This document shows, in pieces, positions 44,338 through 54,426 of a DNA stretch of 64,000 nt; position 1 is the stretch's first letter, and each line of letters starts with the position of its first letter. The stretch lies in the NCBI GenBank assembly GCA_016789405.1, contig JAEUPQ010000013.1, positions 1-64,000 of the forward strand. The letters are read 5' to 3'. The DNA is from Lysobacteraceae bacterium (GTDB taxonomy: Bacteria > Pseudomonadota > Gammaproteobacteria > Xanthomonadales > Xanthomonadaceae). The notes under the pieces are model-generated. The model did not search any database and was not told the origin of the DNA. It saw only the letters and a list, made by a program, of their open reading frames with translations. The translations under genes and the position numbers were made by a program.

Positions 44338-45573
44338 CTAACGAAGCCTCTGTTCTTGACGTGTTCCCATCGCGACCGATGACAGCGGCAGGCGCGCGCC
44401 CTGCAGTGTGCCGCGTTCGAATCGTTGCCCTTCGATGAGCAGCATTTCGCCGTTCTCGCCATTCTTGATGCTGGTGTCGACGGCGATCACCTTGCCGTCG
44501 AAGCGCGTCTCCACGCGCTTCATGGAGGTATGGCCGACGATGATGCGGTTCGCGCCCATGCGCGCCAGGATGTCGTCGAGCTGCTCGCGCGTCAGCGCAT
44601 CGTCCCTGAAGTAGCCGCGGTACCAGATCGGACTGGTCCTGCCGTCGTAGAGCGTGGACAGGACCGGGTCTTCCTTTACGCGCGCCTTCTCGAGGCCGAG
44701 CGAATTCCGGTAGGCGGCATTCGCCTTGTCCAGCCCCATGTCGATCGAAAGGAACTCCGGCGAGATGCCGCCGTGCACGAACAGCATGCCGTTGATCTTC
44801 GCGATGGTCGGCAGGGTGCGGATCCAGCGCCCGAGCACGGTGTCTTCGCCGTACAGCATCGGGTATGGACGCTCGAGCAGGTTCGAGACGGTGGCGTACT
44901 TCGCATGCATGTAGCGCAGGTCGCCGGACAGCGTCATCGACTCGTGATTGCCGAGCAGGAGGTTCACGTCGCCACCGGCCCGGCGCGCCTGCTGCTGCAG
45001 GTTGTACAGCAGCCACAGCACCTCGGTGACATGCGCGCCGCGATCGAAACAATCGCCGACGACGACAAGATGTCCCCGTCCGTAGGCCCATCGCCGTTCC
45101 GAATCGATCACGCCATTGGCCTGGAGGAGGCGAACGGCGAGATCGAACTGGCCATGGAGATCGGACATCACGGCGAGCTTCTCCACGCCGTTCACGACGA
45201 ACATCTGCTCCAGCGGGGACGCCGGCACCTGGACCTCGTCCGGATAGGCGCATCGCGGCGGGAACCTGGCAGCGTCCTGCCCGAGCGGACGCACGATTTC
45301 CGTTGGCATTCCGTCGCAGATCCATTTCGCGGTCAGCGTATCGCCGGAAACCACGATGTACGGCCCGTCGTCCATCGTGGCGCCTTCCTGCAGCGGCGCT
45401 GCGGGATCGTTGTTCCTGCCCTTCTGGGCAGAGGCCTGCAGGGCGATGCATGACAGCAACAGGGCCGATGCGAGACGCAGGCCTGCGGATCCGGAAGACC
45501 AGGACCGCGTGGCGATCGCCTTGTCGACGTGAGTGGCGCTGGAAGATGGCATGCCCTGCTTCTCTGTGCTCAT
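44338..45573 (-). CDS. Exported calcineurin-like metallophosphoesterase
   Basis: The 411-residue protein has an N-terminal hydrophobic export segment (LASALLLSCIALQASAQ). The metal-binding series of PPP-type phosphatases follows: MSDLHGQ, VVGDCFDRG, LLGNHESM, FVHGGIS and the late His of IIVGHTSMK. The layout resembles bacterial Shewanella-like protein phosphatases. It probably acts in the periplasm on phosphomonoesters or phosphoproteins. The start ATG overlaps the stop of the upstream fecR remnant by four bases, so it was once coupled to that gene; an ATG at 45552 is an alternative. Promoter after loss of the upstream gene is unclear. Confidence 0.88.
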   Translation of the reverse strand: MSTEKQGMPSSSATHVDKAIATRSWSSGSAGLRLASALLLSCIALQASAQKGRNNDPAAPLQEGATMDDGPYIVVSGDTLTAKWICDGMPTEIVRPLGQDAARFPPRCAYPDEVQVPASPLEQMFVVNGVEKLAVMSDLHGQFDLAVRLLQANGVIDSERRWAYGRGHLVVVGDCFDRGAHVTEVLWLLYNLQQQARRAGGDVNLLLGNHESMTLSGDLRYMHAKYATVSNLLERPYPMLYGEDTVLGRWIRTLPTIAKINGMLFVHGGISPEFLSIDMGLDKANAAYRNSLGLEKARVKEDPVLSTLYDGRTSPIWYRGYFRDDALTREQLDDILARMGANRIIVGHTSMKRVETRFDGKVIAVDTSIKNGENGEMLLIEGQRFERGTLQGARLPLSSVAMGTRQEQRLR

Positions 45574-45839
45574 TTGTCGCGAGTGAGGATGCGTTCGCCG
45601 GAGCTTCCCTGTGTTTCCACCACGCCGTACGCCATCCGCAATGCATCCACGAAACCGTTCGGATCTTCGCTTCGAAACCTGCCGCTGATCCGCAGCGTCG
45701 TCAGCGACGGTTCGCCGATGACGAGCCGAGGCTGATTGTATCGGTTGAATTCATCGATGGCGGCAGGCAGCAGCGACACTTCGAGGCTCGTGCCGACTGC
45801 GCGGACGCTTCCGTGTCGGGTCCGGACAATGAACGGGCG
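45570..45839 (-). pseudogene. fecR remnant (anti-sigma factor, internally and N-terminally deleted)
   Basis: About 89 residues resemble FecR. They contain the TRHGSVRAVGTSLEV strand of the FecR domain followed directly by the C-terminal domain (AAIDEFNRYNQPRLVIGEP, LRISGRFRSEDPNGFVDAL). In intact FecR about 60 residues separate these parts, and a 100-residue N-terminal anti-sigma region precedes them; both are gone. Similarity stops at 45839, one base from where similarity to a TonB receptor begins on the other strand. No start codon or ribosome site suits the fragment. Confidence 0.72.
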
Positions 45840-45840
45840 C

Positions 45841-46167
45841 GATGATCCGGAGAACCTCGATTTCAGGAGCCGCGTGCGTGCCGGCATCGACTGGAATCGC
45901 GGCGACTGGCAGGCCAGCACGTCGATGGTGCGCCATGGCTCCTTGCCCAATGCGGCCGGCACCGGGCGCCTTGGCGCGCTCTGCCTGTGGAACGCGAACC
46001 TCGGCAAGAAGATCACCGAGAAGATGGAGCTGCGCTTCTACGTCAACAACGTGCTCAACGGGATCCATCCGGGCGACGATACCAACACGGCCTTCCCGTA
46101 TTCCTACGAAACCTACAATCCCGTGGGACGCGAAATCGCGCTGCAGGCGACCTGCACATTCGATTGA
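45841..46167 (+). pseudogene. TonB-dependent receptor remnant (last ~108 residues)
   Basis: The segment encodes only the last barrel strands of a receptor (FRSRVRAGIDWNRGDWQAS; LRFYVNNVLNGIHPGDDTN; GREIALQATCTFD). An intact receptor would need about 700-900 residues. Sequence upstream of 45841 reads as fecR on the opposite strand. A good terminator still follows the stop codon. The pair probably derives from a receptor/FecR signalling set lost by deletion with rearrangement. Confidence 0.72.
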
Positions 46168-46211
46168 TCCGTCCCCTTCTCCCTCCGTGATGTCATTCCA
46201 GCGATGAATCT

Positions 46212-46238
46212 GCGCCGGCGCGATGCCGGCGCTTTTTT
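46212..46238 (+). terminator. Rho-independent terminator after the receptor remnant
   Basis: GCGCCGGC (46212-46219) pairs perfectly with GCCGGCGC (46225-46232) over a 5-base loop and is followed by six T. It is the clearest intrinsic terminator in the window. Confidence 0.85.
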
Positions 46239-46254
46239 CCATCTTTTTGGGGGG

Positions 46255-47223
46255 CTATCGCCCCGAATGACCCGTTTCGTCGTATTCGCGCGGCGCCAGC
46301 ATCTGCGGCTGGATGAGTTCGATGAAGTCGCGCGCCTGCTGCGACAGGTACTTGCCCTTGCGCACCACCACGCCGTAGCTGCGCGACGGGAAATACTTCG
46401 CCAGGGAGCGTGCGGCGAGGCGCTGGCGGTCGGCGTCGGTGAGGCAGATCGAGGTGACGATGCTGATGCCCAGGCCCATCGCGACGTACTGCTTGATCAC
46501 CTCCCAGCCGCCGACTTCGAGCGCGACCGTGTAGGGCACGCGATTCTGCTGGAAGACGAGATCGACCAGGCGATAGGTGGTCAGGCGCTGCGGCGGCAGG
46601 ATCAGGCCGTAGGGCGACAGGTCTTCGAGCTTGAGGTCGGCCTTCGTCGCCAGCGGGTGTTCGGGCGGGGCGATCAGCATGGGCTCGAAGCGGTAGACCG
46701 GGGCGTAGTCGAGATCGCCCGGGGCGTCGAGCATCGAGCCGACGGCCAGGTCCACCTCGTCGGAGCGCAGCAGGTCGAGGCCACCGGCACCGGTGACGTT
46801 GTGCAGGATCAGGCGCACCTCGGGATGGGCCTTGCGGTAGGCCTCAACGATGCGCGGCAGCAGGTAGAGGATGGTCGAGCTGCCGGCGGCGACGTGCAGC
46901 TCGCCGGCATCCAGGCCACGGAGCTGTTCGCGGAAGGTGGCGGGCAGGGCGTCGATGCCCTCGACCAGCGGACGGGCCAGTTCGTAGAGGGCATCGCCCT
47001 CGCGGGTCGGGGTGAGGCGACGGCCGCTGCGCTCGAACAGCCGAACCCCCAGCTCCCGTTCCAGGGCCTGCAACTGCAGGGTCACGGCCGGCTGGCTGAC
47101 GTAGAGAGCGCTGGCGGCACGCGAGATCGAGCCCAGGCGGACCACCTGGCAGAAGGCCCGCAGGGGCTTGAGCCGGTCGCCCTTGTAGGCAAATCGGGGT
47201 GCGCTGGCGCTCTCGGAGGTCAT
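46255..47223 (-). CDS. LysR-family regulator, CysB-like, divergent from aceBA
   Basis: The 322-residue regulator has a winged HTH (LRAFCQVVRLGSISRAASAL; YVSQPAVTLQLQALERELG) and a CysB-type effector domain (GELHVAAGSSTILYLLPRI; EVGGWEVIKQYVAMGLGIS). It is transcribed away from aceB, 109 bases apart, and shares the ATATAAG dyad with it. Control of the glyoxylate shunt is therefore likely, though a sulfur-linked role cannot be excluded from the protein alone. Its start is the ATG at 47223. Confidence 0.88.
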   Translation of the reverse strand: MTSESASAPRFAYKGDRLKPLRAFCQVVRLGSISRAASALYVSQPAVTLQLQALERELGVRLFERSGRRLTPTREGDALYELARPLVEGIDALPATFREQLRGLDAGELHVAAGSSTILYLLPRIVEAYRKAHPEVRLILHNVTGAGGLDLLRSDEVDLAVGSMLDAPGDLDYAPVYRFEPMLIAPPEHPLATKADLKLEDLSPYGLILPPQRLTTYRLVDLVFQQNRVPYTVALEVGGWEVIKQYVAMGLGISIVTSICLTDADRQRLAARSLAKYFPSRSYGVVVRKGKYLSQQARDFIELIQPQMLAPREYDETGHSGR

Positions 47224-47235
47224 TGATTCGCCTGC

Positions 47236-47254
47236 ATATAAGTCTGGCTTATAT
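47236..47254. promoter_or_regulatory. ATATAAG-N5-CTTATAT dyad between LysR and aceB
   Basis: A perfect inverted repeat with 7-base arms and LysR-type dimensions lies 12 bases before the LysR start and about 80 before aceB. It fits an autoregulatory and aceBA-controlling LysR site. Confidence 0.62.
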
Positions 47255-47332
47255 CACGCATTGAGAAAACTCAATTGTCAAATACAGTACCCGGACGGAT
47301 GGTGTGACTCCCACGTTGCGATGGAGTCACCG

Positions 47333-48952
<1,620 letters not shown>

Positions 48953-49011
48953 CCCCGCTCCTGCGGGAATCACTGCTGCATTACACCACCTCCCCACGCG
49001 AGACCGACGCC

Positions 49012-50313
49012 ATGAAGACCACGCTCCCCACCGCCGAACAACTGAAGCTGGACTGGAACAACAACCCGCGCTGGGCCGGCGTGACCCGTCCGTACAGCGC
49101 CGAGGAAGTCGTGCGCCTGCGCGGCACGATCCCGGTCGACCACACCATCGCGCGCCTCGGTTCCGAGAAGCTGTGGAAGTCGCTGCAGACCGAGGACTTC
49201 ATCAACGCGCTCGGCGCGCTGACCGGCAACCAGGCGATGCAGCAGGTCAAGGCCGGCCTCAAGGCGATCTATCTCAGCGGCTGGCAGGTCGCGGCCGACG
49301 CCAACATCGCCGGCGAGATGTATCCCGACCAGTCGCTGTATCCGGCGAATTCGGTGCCCCAGGTGGTCAAGCGCATCAACAACACCCTGCTGCGCGCCGA
49401 CCAGATCCAGTGCGCGGAAGGCACCGGCGACATCGACTTCCTGCAGCCGATCGTGGCCGACGCCGAGGCCGGCTTCGGTGGCGTGCTCAATGCCTTCGAG
49501 CTGATGAAGGCGATGATCGAGGCCGGCGCGTCCGGCGTGCATTTCGAAGACCAGCTGGCCAGCGTGAAGAAGTGCGGCCACATGGGCGGCAAGGTGCTCG
49601 TGCCGACCCGCGAAGCGATCGAGAAGCTGGTCGCCGCGCGTCTCGCCGCCGACGTGATGGGCGTGCCGACGATCATCGTCGCCCGCACCGACGCCGAAGC
49701 CGCCGACCTGCTGACCAGCGACGTCGACCCGAACGACCAGCCGCATTGCACCGGCGAGCGTACGGTCGAAGGGTTCTACAAGACGAAGAACGGCCTGGAC
49801 CAGGCCATCTCGCGCGGCCTCGCCTACGCGCCCTATGCCGACCTGGTGTGGTGCGAGACCGGCAAGCCGGACCTGGAATTCGCGCGCAAGTTCGCCGAAG
49901 CCATCCACGCCAAGTACCCGGGCAAGCTGCTGGCCTACAACTGCTCGCCCAGCTTCAACTGGAAGAAGAACCTCGACGACGCCACGATCGCGAAGTTCCA
50001 GAAGGAAATCGCCAGCTACGGCTACAAGTTCCAGTTCATCACCCTGGCGGGCTTCCACTCGCTGAACTACTCGATGTTCAACCTGGCCTACGGCTACGCC
50101 CGCCGCCAGATGAGCGCCTTCGTCGAGCTGCAGGAGGCCGAGTTCGCCGCCGCCGAGCGCGGCTTCACCGCCGTGAAGCACCAGCGCGAGGTCGGGACCG
50201 GCTATTTCGACAGCGTGACCCAGACCATCCAGGGCGGACAGTCCTCGACCGTGGCCCTGAAGGGCTCGACCGAGGAGGAGCAGTTCCACGACGGCGCCGC
50301 CCGGGCGGCCTGA
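49012..50313 (+). CDS. aceA: Isocitrate lyase
   Basis: The 433-residue enzyme splits isocitrate into succinate and glyoxylate, the first step of the glyoxylate shunt. The catalytic KKCGH loop ([16 protein letters not shown]), metal-binding [15 protein letters not shown] and substrate-binding [13 protein letters not shown] regions are all present. Length fits the short bacterial form. It completes the shunt with aceB. A strong hairpin lies about 100 bases downstream. Confidence 0.97.
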   Translation: MKTTLPTAEQLKLDWNNNPRWAGVTRPYSAEEVVRLRGTIPVDHTIARLGSEKLWKSLQTEDFINALGALTGNQAMQQVKAGLKAIYLSGWQVAADANIAGEMYPDQSLYPANSVPQVVKRINNTLLRADQIQCAEGTGDIDFLQPIVADAEAGFGGVLNAFELMKAMIEAGASGVHFEDQLASVKKCGHMGGKVLVPTREAIEKLVAARLAADVMGVPTIIVARTDAEAADLLTSDVDPNDQPHCTGERTVEGFYKTKNGLDQAISRGLAYAPYADLVWCETGKPDLEFARKFAEAIHAKYPGKLLAYNCSPSFNWKKNLDDATIAKFQKEIASYGYKFQFITLAGFHSLNYSMFNLAYGYARRQMSAFVELQEAEFAAAERGFTAVKHQREVGTGYFDSVTQTIQGGQSSTVALKGSTEEEQFHDGAARAA

Positions 50314-50414
50314 GCGGGGCATCCTGACCGGGAGCCCTTGCGCCCCGCTCCACGCGGGGGCGTGTCCGGTCCCGCCCGGAACCTGCGAAGGCAGGTTGCA
50401 AGGGGCGGCTGTCC

Positions 50415-50450
50415 GACGAATAGCCGCCGTCCTGGCGGCCATTCGTCTTT
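50415..50450 (+). terminator. Terminator downstream of aceA
   Basis: GACGAAT (50415-50421) and GCCGCC (50423-50428) pair with GGCGGC (50434-50439) and ATTCGTC (50441-50447), leaving one internal mismatch and a 5-base loop. TTT follows. It lies 100 bases after the aceA stop. Confidence 0.75.
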
Positions 50451-50533
50451 CGGGACGCATGGGTCGCGCCATCCATCCTCGCTTCCGTGCTTGAATCGGG
50501 GCTCTCCACGTACAACCAGCGAAAACCAACGCC

Positions 50534-50986
50534 ATGCGCAAGTCCGTTTTCCTTTCGGCATGTTTGTCCGTCCTGATGGCCCATGCCGCCCTGGCGTCCG
50601 ACGACCGGATCCAGCTCAGCCAGGAATTGCCCGAAATCCGTGCCGCGCAGGACGCGCTGAAGGACGCCCTGGACAAGAAGGATGGTCCGTACGCCCGTTA
50701 TTCCGATTCCCAGCGCAAGACCCTGCGCGAACAGCAGTCCAGCATCTACGGCCTGATCGACGGCAAGCAGAGCGTCGACGATCTCGGCGAGGACAACCGC
50801 CTGCGCCTCGCCAACCTGCTGATGGCGCAGAAGGCGCAGCTCGAACAGTCACCGGAAGACCGGACGATCTGCCAGCGCGTGAAGGTGCTTGGCTCCAATC
50901 GCCCCAAGATGCAGTGCATGAGCGAAGCCCAGCGCGAGCGCCAGCGCGAGGAGCAGCGCAACCAGGGCCTCAAATTCCAGCAATGA
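50534..50986 (+). CDS. Small exported Cys-motif protein, array copy 1
   Basis: The 150-residue protein has a signal peptide (VFLSACLSVLMAHAALA). A helical region with repeated Gln/Arg/Glu is followed by the signature seen in all four array members: a C-terminal C-x(7)-G-S-x(6)-C element, here TICQRVKVLGSNRPKMQC, and then a charged tail. The helical core has the shared pattern REQQSSIYGLIDGKQSVDDL, corresponding to RxI-x2-I-L-x-G-x2-S-x-DEL in the others. The function is unknown; the two Cys probably form a periplasmic disulfide. Confidence 0.72.
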   Translation: MRKSVFLSACLSVLMAHAALASDDRIQLSQELPEIRAAQDALKDALDKKDGPYARYSDSQRKTLREQQSSIYGLIDGKQSVDDLGEDNRLRLANLLMAQKAQLEQSPEDRTICQRVKVLGSNRPKMQCMSEAQRERQREEQRNQGLKFQQ

Positions 50987-51123
50987 CGATCCGATTGCGG
51001 CATGGTGCGGCGAGGCGGGGCTTCGCTCGGCCATGCCCGTCACGTCGCGGCAGACACTTGTAATCCGGAAGCTGTCTGGCAGTGTATGCCGCTGTTTCAC
51101 GAGGCCGAATTCCAGGAGACCCG

Positions 51124-51588
51124 ATGTCCTTCAGTTTTTTCCCCGCAACGACCCTTCTGGCGGTTCTGCTGCTGACGCCGCCGATGGCTTCCGCCCAGGC
51201 CACCACCGACCAGCAGATCACGACCATGCTCCAGGCCCGCAAGCTGGGCTCGATCGAGATCACGCAGCTGATGAAGCGGCTCTCCGAGGGGCAGAAGGAT
51301 CAGTTGCTCCGCGAGCAGGCCATCATCGATGGCATCCTGCTGGTCTCGACGGATCCGTCCAGCCTCTCGCCGGATGACCGCCAGCGCCTGTGGAACGCCA
51401 CCAAGGTCATCGACTCCATCATTGCCCAGGACCGGTCCGTCGCCGACGAGCAGCTGGTCTGCCGCCAGGAGCGCAGGATCGGTTCGCAGCTGGCCAAGCG
51501 CAACTGCCGTACCAGGGCGCAGCTCGAGCGCGAGCGCGAAGACGCGCGCCGCGCTCTGGACAACCAGCAGAACCAGTCGCGTCGCTGA
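51124..51588 (+). CDS. Small exported Cys-motif protein, array copy 2
   Basis: The 154-residue protein has a signal peptide (TTLLAVLLLTPPMASA). The Cys element is LVCRQERRIGSQLAKRNC, followed by an Arg/Glu-rich tail. It is the most divergent copy in the core region (EQAIIDGILLVSTDPSSL). The start at 51124 is chosen because it precedes the signal peptide directly; the frame is open 14 codons upstream. It follows copy 1 after 137 bases. Confidence 0.7.
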   Translation: MSFSFFPATTLLAVLLLTPPMASAQATTDQQITTMLQARKLGSIEITQLMKRLSEGQKDQLLREQAIIDGILLVSTDPSSLSPDDRQRLWNATKVIDSIIAQDRSVADEQLVCRQERRIGSQLAKRNCRTRAQLEREREDARRALDNQQNQSRR

Positions 51589-51736
51589 TCGCCGTTTCGC
51601 GCCTGCGGTCGGAGGCTGCCGCAGGCGTTGCCGCGCCAATCGGCGGCAGGAACGCGCGCCTCCGGGCCGGCGCTCCCGCGCTTGCCCGATTCGGAAAGAA
51701 GGAAGTTCTGTCCCGGCATCTCCATGGAGATCAACG

Positions 51737-52192
51737 ATGATGTCGAAAGCATTGCTGTTCGCACTTCTGACTTGCTCGTCGGCCACCGCACTCGCCTCTG
51801 CACCCGTGGCGTCCCGGGATCAGGGCCTGCCGCGGATCCTCAGACTGCAGACCGAGATCGCCGAGCGTGTCGAACACGCCGGGGGCGCGCTGAGCCCCCG
51901 CCAGCGGCAGACCATCCGGATGGAACAGAAGCGGATCCGCGGGATCGTCGAAGGCAGAGGATCCCTGGATGAGCTGTCCCAGGAACAACGGGTCGCGTTG
52001 ATCAACGCCCAGGAGCGGATCAATGCTGCGATTCGGGGCACCCGGGAGGCCGAAGATGCCCGGCTGGTGTGTCGCCGGGGGCGACCGACCGGCAGTCAGG
52101 TGACCCGTCTTCGCTGCGCGACCGTGGGCCAGGACAATCGCCTGCGGGAATATGCCGATCGCGATGCTGACGGAGACCTGCTGGAAAATTGA
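51737..52192 (+). CDS. Small exported Cys-motif protein, array copy 3
   Basis: The 151-residue protein has a signal peptide (ALLFALLTCSSATALA). Its core RMEQKRIRGIVEGRGSLDEL is nearly parallel to copy 4. The Cys element is LVCRRGRPTGSQVTRLRC. The start at 51737 has GGAG seven bases upstream. Copies 3 and 4 are clearly the closest pair and probably the most recent duplication. Confidence 0.72.
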   Translation: MMSKALLFALLTCSSATALASAPVASRDQGLPRILRLQTEIAERVEHAGGALSPRQRQTIRMEQKRIRGIVEGRGSLDELSQEQRVALINAQERINAAIRGTREAEDARLVCRRGRPTGSQVTRLRCATVGQDNRLREYADRDADGDLLEN

Positions 52193-52316
52193 TGCCCCGC
52201 CAGCCCGGGCGTGTCCGCATGGGACACCCGCTGGTCCGCCGACCGGCACTTGCCGGAGTCGTGGTGAATTCAGTACCGTCAGCAGTCTGTTCGTATGGTT
52301 CGCCGGGAGCCGCAAC

Positions 52317-52775
52317 ATGCTGAGGATGCTGTCCTTGGCCTTGGGCCTGCTGATGACTTCGACCGCGTTCGCGGTATCGCCGAGCTCCTCCTCTCCGGGG
52401 GTGTCTTCGGCGTCTGCCGATCGCGATCTGACCAATATCCTCGAACGGCAGCGCGAGATCGCCGACCGCGTGCGCATGGCGTCCGACGCGATGAGCGCGC
52501 GCCAGAAGCAGGTCATCCATCGCGAGCAACGCAGGATCTTCTCGATCCTGCAGGGGCGCAACTCACTGGATGAATTGGCGCCCAGTCGCCGGATCGAACT
52601 CTGGAATGCGCTGCAGAGCGTGAACGCCGCGATCGACGGTTCGGCTTCGGCCGAGGAGCGCAAGCTCGTCTGCTCGCACCAGAACCGCACGGGCAGCCGG
52701 GTGACCCGCGTTCGCTGCATGCGTGCAGACGACCTGGCCCCGGCCAAGCAGGAGATGATCCGCGACGTTCGCTGA
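52317..52775 (+). CDS. Small exported Cys-motif protein, array copy 4
   Basis: The 152-residue protein has a signal peptide (MLSLALGLLMTSTAFA) and a Ser-rich linker. The core is HREQRRIFSILQGRNSLDEL and the Cys element is LVCSHQNRTGSRVTRVRC. The start at 52317 has GGGAG seven bases upstream. Each array gene has its own ribosome site and a spacer of 120-150 bases, so the four may be separately transcribed. Confidence 0.72.
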   Translation: MLRMLSLALGLLMTSTAFAVSPSSSSPGVSSASADRDLTNILERQREIADRVRMASDAMSARQKQVIHREQRRIFSILQGRNSLDELAPSRRIELWNALQSVNAAIDGSASAEERKLVCSHQNRTGSRVTRVRCMRADDLAPAKQEMIRDVR

Positions 52776-52890
52776 GTCCGAGTCGATCGTTGCCTTCCTG
52801 AACGCGATCCTGCGACCAGGCCGCTGTTCGGGCTGAAGTCACCACGCGCGTCCTAGCATGGGCTTCCCATCCGCCAAGGACGTTTCGCCG

Positions 52891-53349
52891 ATGCCGGACA
52901 CCCTCTACGACGCGCTGCGCGAGAGCCACGAGACCCAGCGTTCGCTGTGCCGCAAGCTGCTGAAGTCCAAGGTGCACACGCGCGAGCGGCAGGACCTGTT
53001 CACGCAGCTGCGTATCGAGCTGGCCGCCCATGCCGCTGCGGAAGAGCGCTATCTCTACATGCCGATCCTGCTCAGCGATGCGGGACTGTCCTCATCCCGC
53101 CATGCGCTGTCGGAGCATCACGACATCGATGAACTGATCGAGGGCATGCAGTCGTTGGGTGTGAGCCATCGTGGGTGGCTGGCGAAGGCGCGGAAGCTGT
53201 CGGAAAAGGTCCATCACCACCTCCGCGAAGAAGAAACCAAGTTCTTCCAGGTGTCGGGCAAGCTCCTGACGCAGGCGCAGAAGGTCGGATTGGCGAAGCA
53301 GTACCGCGCGGACTATGCGCGCATGCAGGCGGTACTCGCGGAACGCTGA
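52891..53349 (+). CDS. Hemerythrin-like (HHE) domain protein
   Basis: The 152-residue four-helix protein has the expected iron ligands: His in LRESHETQ, H-x3-E in HAAAEERYLY, His in LSEHHDIDEL, and HH-x3-EE in KVHHHLREEETKFF. Such proteins bind a di-iron centre that reacts with O2 or NO, or protects against oxidants. It has no signal peptide, so it acts in the cytoplasm. The start at 52891 is chosen over ATG 52858 because it begins the conserved helix; AAGGA lies ten bases upstream. Confidence 0.85.
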   Translation: MPDTLYDALRESHETQRSLCRKLLKSKVHTRERQDLFTQLRIELAAHAAAEERYLYMPILLSDAGLSSSRHALSEHHDIDELIEGMQSLGVSHRGWLAKARKLSEKVHHHLREEETKFFQVSGKLLTQAQKVGLAKQYRADYARMQAVLAER

Positions 53350-53355
53350 GCGTGG

Positions 53356-53373
53356 GCCGCTCCGCGCAGCGGC
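53356..53373. terminator. Hairpin between hemerythrin and GFA genes
   Basis: GCCGCT (53356-53361) pairs with AGCGGC (53368-53373) over six bases, filling the 24-base gap between the convergent genes. Confidence 0.45.
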
Positions 53374-53787
53374 TCACCCCGATGGTGGCGCCCCCTTTCG
53401 GGGTAATCCGTCGCCTGGATTCACGTCCGCCCAATCCACATGGGTGTCCCAGAACACGTGTGCCATGGGCGCCTTGTCGGCGGGGCCTTCCAGATTCGCC
53501 AGGGTGACGTGAAGTTCACCTGGCCAACGCTCCGAGCGAAAGAACAGCGAGCTGCCGCACGTCGCGCAGAAACCGCGTTCGGCGCCGGCCGAGGACGTGT
53601 ACCAGCGCAGGGCGCCGACGCTGTCTTCGATCCTGGCCCGATCCTGGTCGATGCCGAACCAGGTGACATACGCCGCGCCATGCGCGCGCCGGCACATCGA
53701 GCAATGGCAGTGGGCCACCCACTTGCTGGGCCAGTCGACACTGAATCGGACGCTGCCGCAGAGGCAGCCGCCATGGGAACCGTGCAT
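53374..53787 (-). CDS. GFA/CENP-V family zinc protein
   Basis: The 137-residue protein has the zinc-binding Cys sets of the glutathione-dependent formaldehyde-activating (GFA) family: GGCLCGSVRF, HCHCSMCRRAHG and FCATCGSSLFF. Family members bind glutathione adducts or zinc only; activity toward formaldehyde is not proven for most. The start at 53787 has AAGGAGA about eight bases upstream; ATG 53805 overlaps that site. It stands alone beside the biosynthetic locus. Confidence 0.85.
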   Translation of the reverse strand: MHGSHGGCLCGSVRFSVDWPSKWVAHCHCSMCRRAHGAAYVTWFGIDQDRARIEDSVGALRWYTSSAGAERGFCATCGSSLFFRSERWPGELHVTLANLEGPADKAPMAHVFWDTHVDWADVNPGDGLPRKGAPPSG

Positions 53788-54090
53788 CGCGCGTTCTCCT
53801 TGCATCGAGCCTGCCCGGACGATGCCATGCCCGGGGGATGGCGTCACTGGTCATGCGCGCCGGTGCGGTGGGGCATCGCCATTCATCGCCTCGTGTCGCC
53901 TGCCCAAGCGCTGTTGTCCCATCATGACCGCTGCGACCGTTGGAAGGGACGCGACCCAACGAACTGCCGGCCGGCAGACCGGCAGATGACGCATCAAGGC
54001 AGCGACGGGATTCGTCCGGACCGCTCACGACGGCACAGGATGCGATGGTCGATCGTGATACGCTTGCGTATGGAATCAAAGGAGTGATTT
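53788..54090. promoter_or_regulatory. Upstream region of the carrier-protein operon
   Basis: These 303 bases separate the divergent GFA and carrier-protein genes. They include a 14-base perfect palindrome CTGCCGGCCGGCAG (53964-53977) and the dyad at 54058-54071. AAAGGAG lies eight bases before the carrier start. No gene is seen here. Confidence 0.5.
54058..54071. promoter_or_regulatory. Dyad ATACGC-TT-GCGTAT before the carrier-protein operon
   Basis: A perfect 14-base inverted repeat lies 19 bases before the carrier-protein start and is followed by GGAATC. A closely similar element occurs before the NRPS gene at 62467-62480, so both are candidate operators of one regulator. Confidence 0.5.
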
Positions 54091-54354
54091 ATGTCTGATA
54101 AGACCGTCCACGAAACGCTCGTGGCGATATTCAGGGACGAGCTTGCGATCGACCCCGCCCGTGTCCATCCGGGCGCCTCGTTGATCGGTGACCTGGGGTT
54201 CGACTCCGTTGCCTTCGCGATCGGCCTCGTCTCCATCGAGGAAAGGCTGGGTCTGACGCTGGAGCAGGACGAACTCATCGTCTGCAAGACCGTCGGCGAC
54301 ATCACCCGGCTCATTGAAGAAGCGCGCAGTCACGCCGACGTGTCTGCCGGATAA
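54091..54354 (+). CDS. Acyl carrier protein of the biosynthetic locus
   Basis: The 87-residue free-standing carrier protein has the phosphopantetheine site GDLGFDSVAF at Ser39. It resembles dedicated carriers that work with acyl-ACP ligases rather than AcpP of fatty-acid synthesis (no DELDSLD signature of AcpP). The acyl-AMP ligase gene follows after 72 bases and the dehydrogenase after that. It should carry the fatty acyl group while it is desaturated and handed to the NRPS. Confidence 0.9.
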   Translation: MSDKTVHETLVAIFRDELAIDPARVHPGASLIGDLGFDSVAFAIGLVSIEERLGLTLEQDELIVCKTVGDITRLIEEARSHADVSAG

Positions 54355-54426
54355 CGCCAGGGTTGGCAGGGCGGAGCATCTCCGTCGCCGGCATTGCGAT
54401 GCCGGAAGATCAGGATCGATCGAATC

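Noticed and set aside
48970..50676. A 568-codon minus-strand open frame opposite aceA
   Set aside because: Isocitrate lyase on the plus strand is certain; the reverse frame is a composition artefact.
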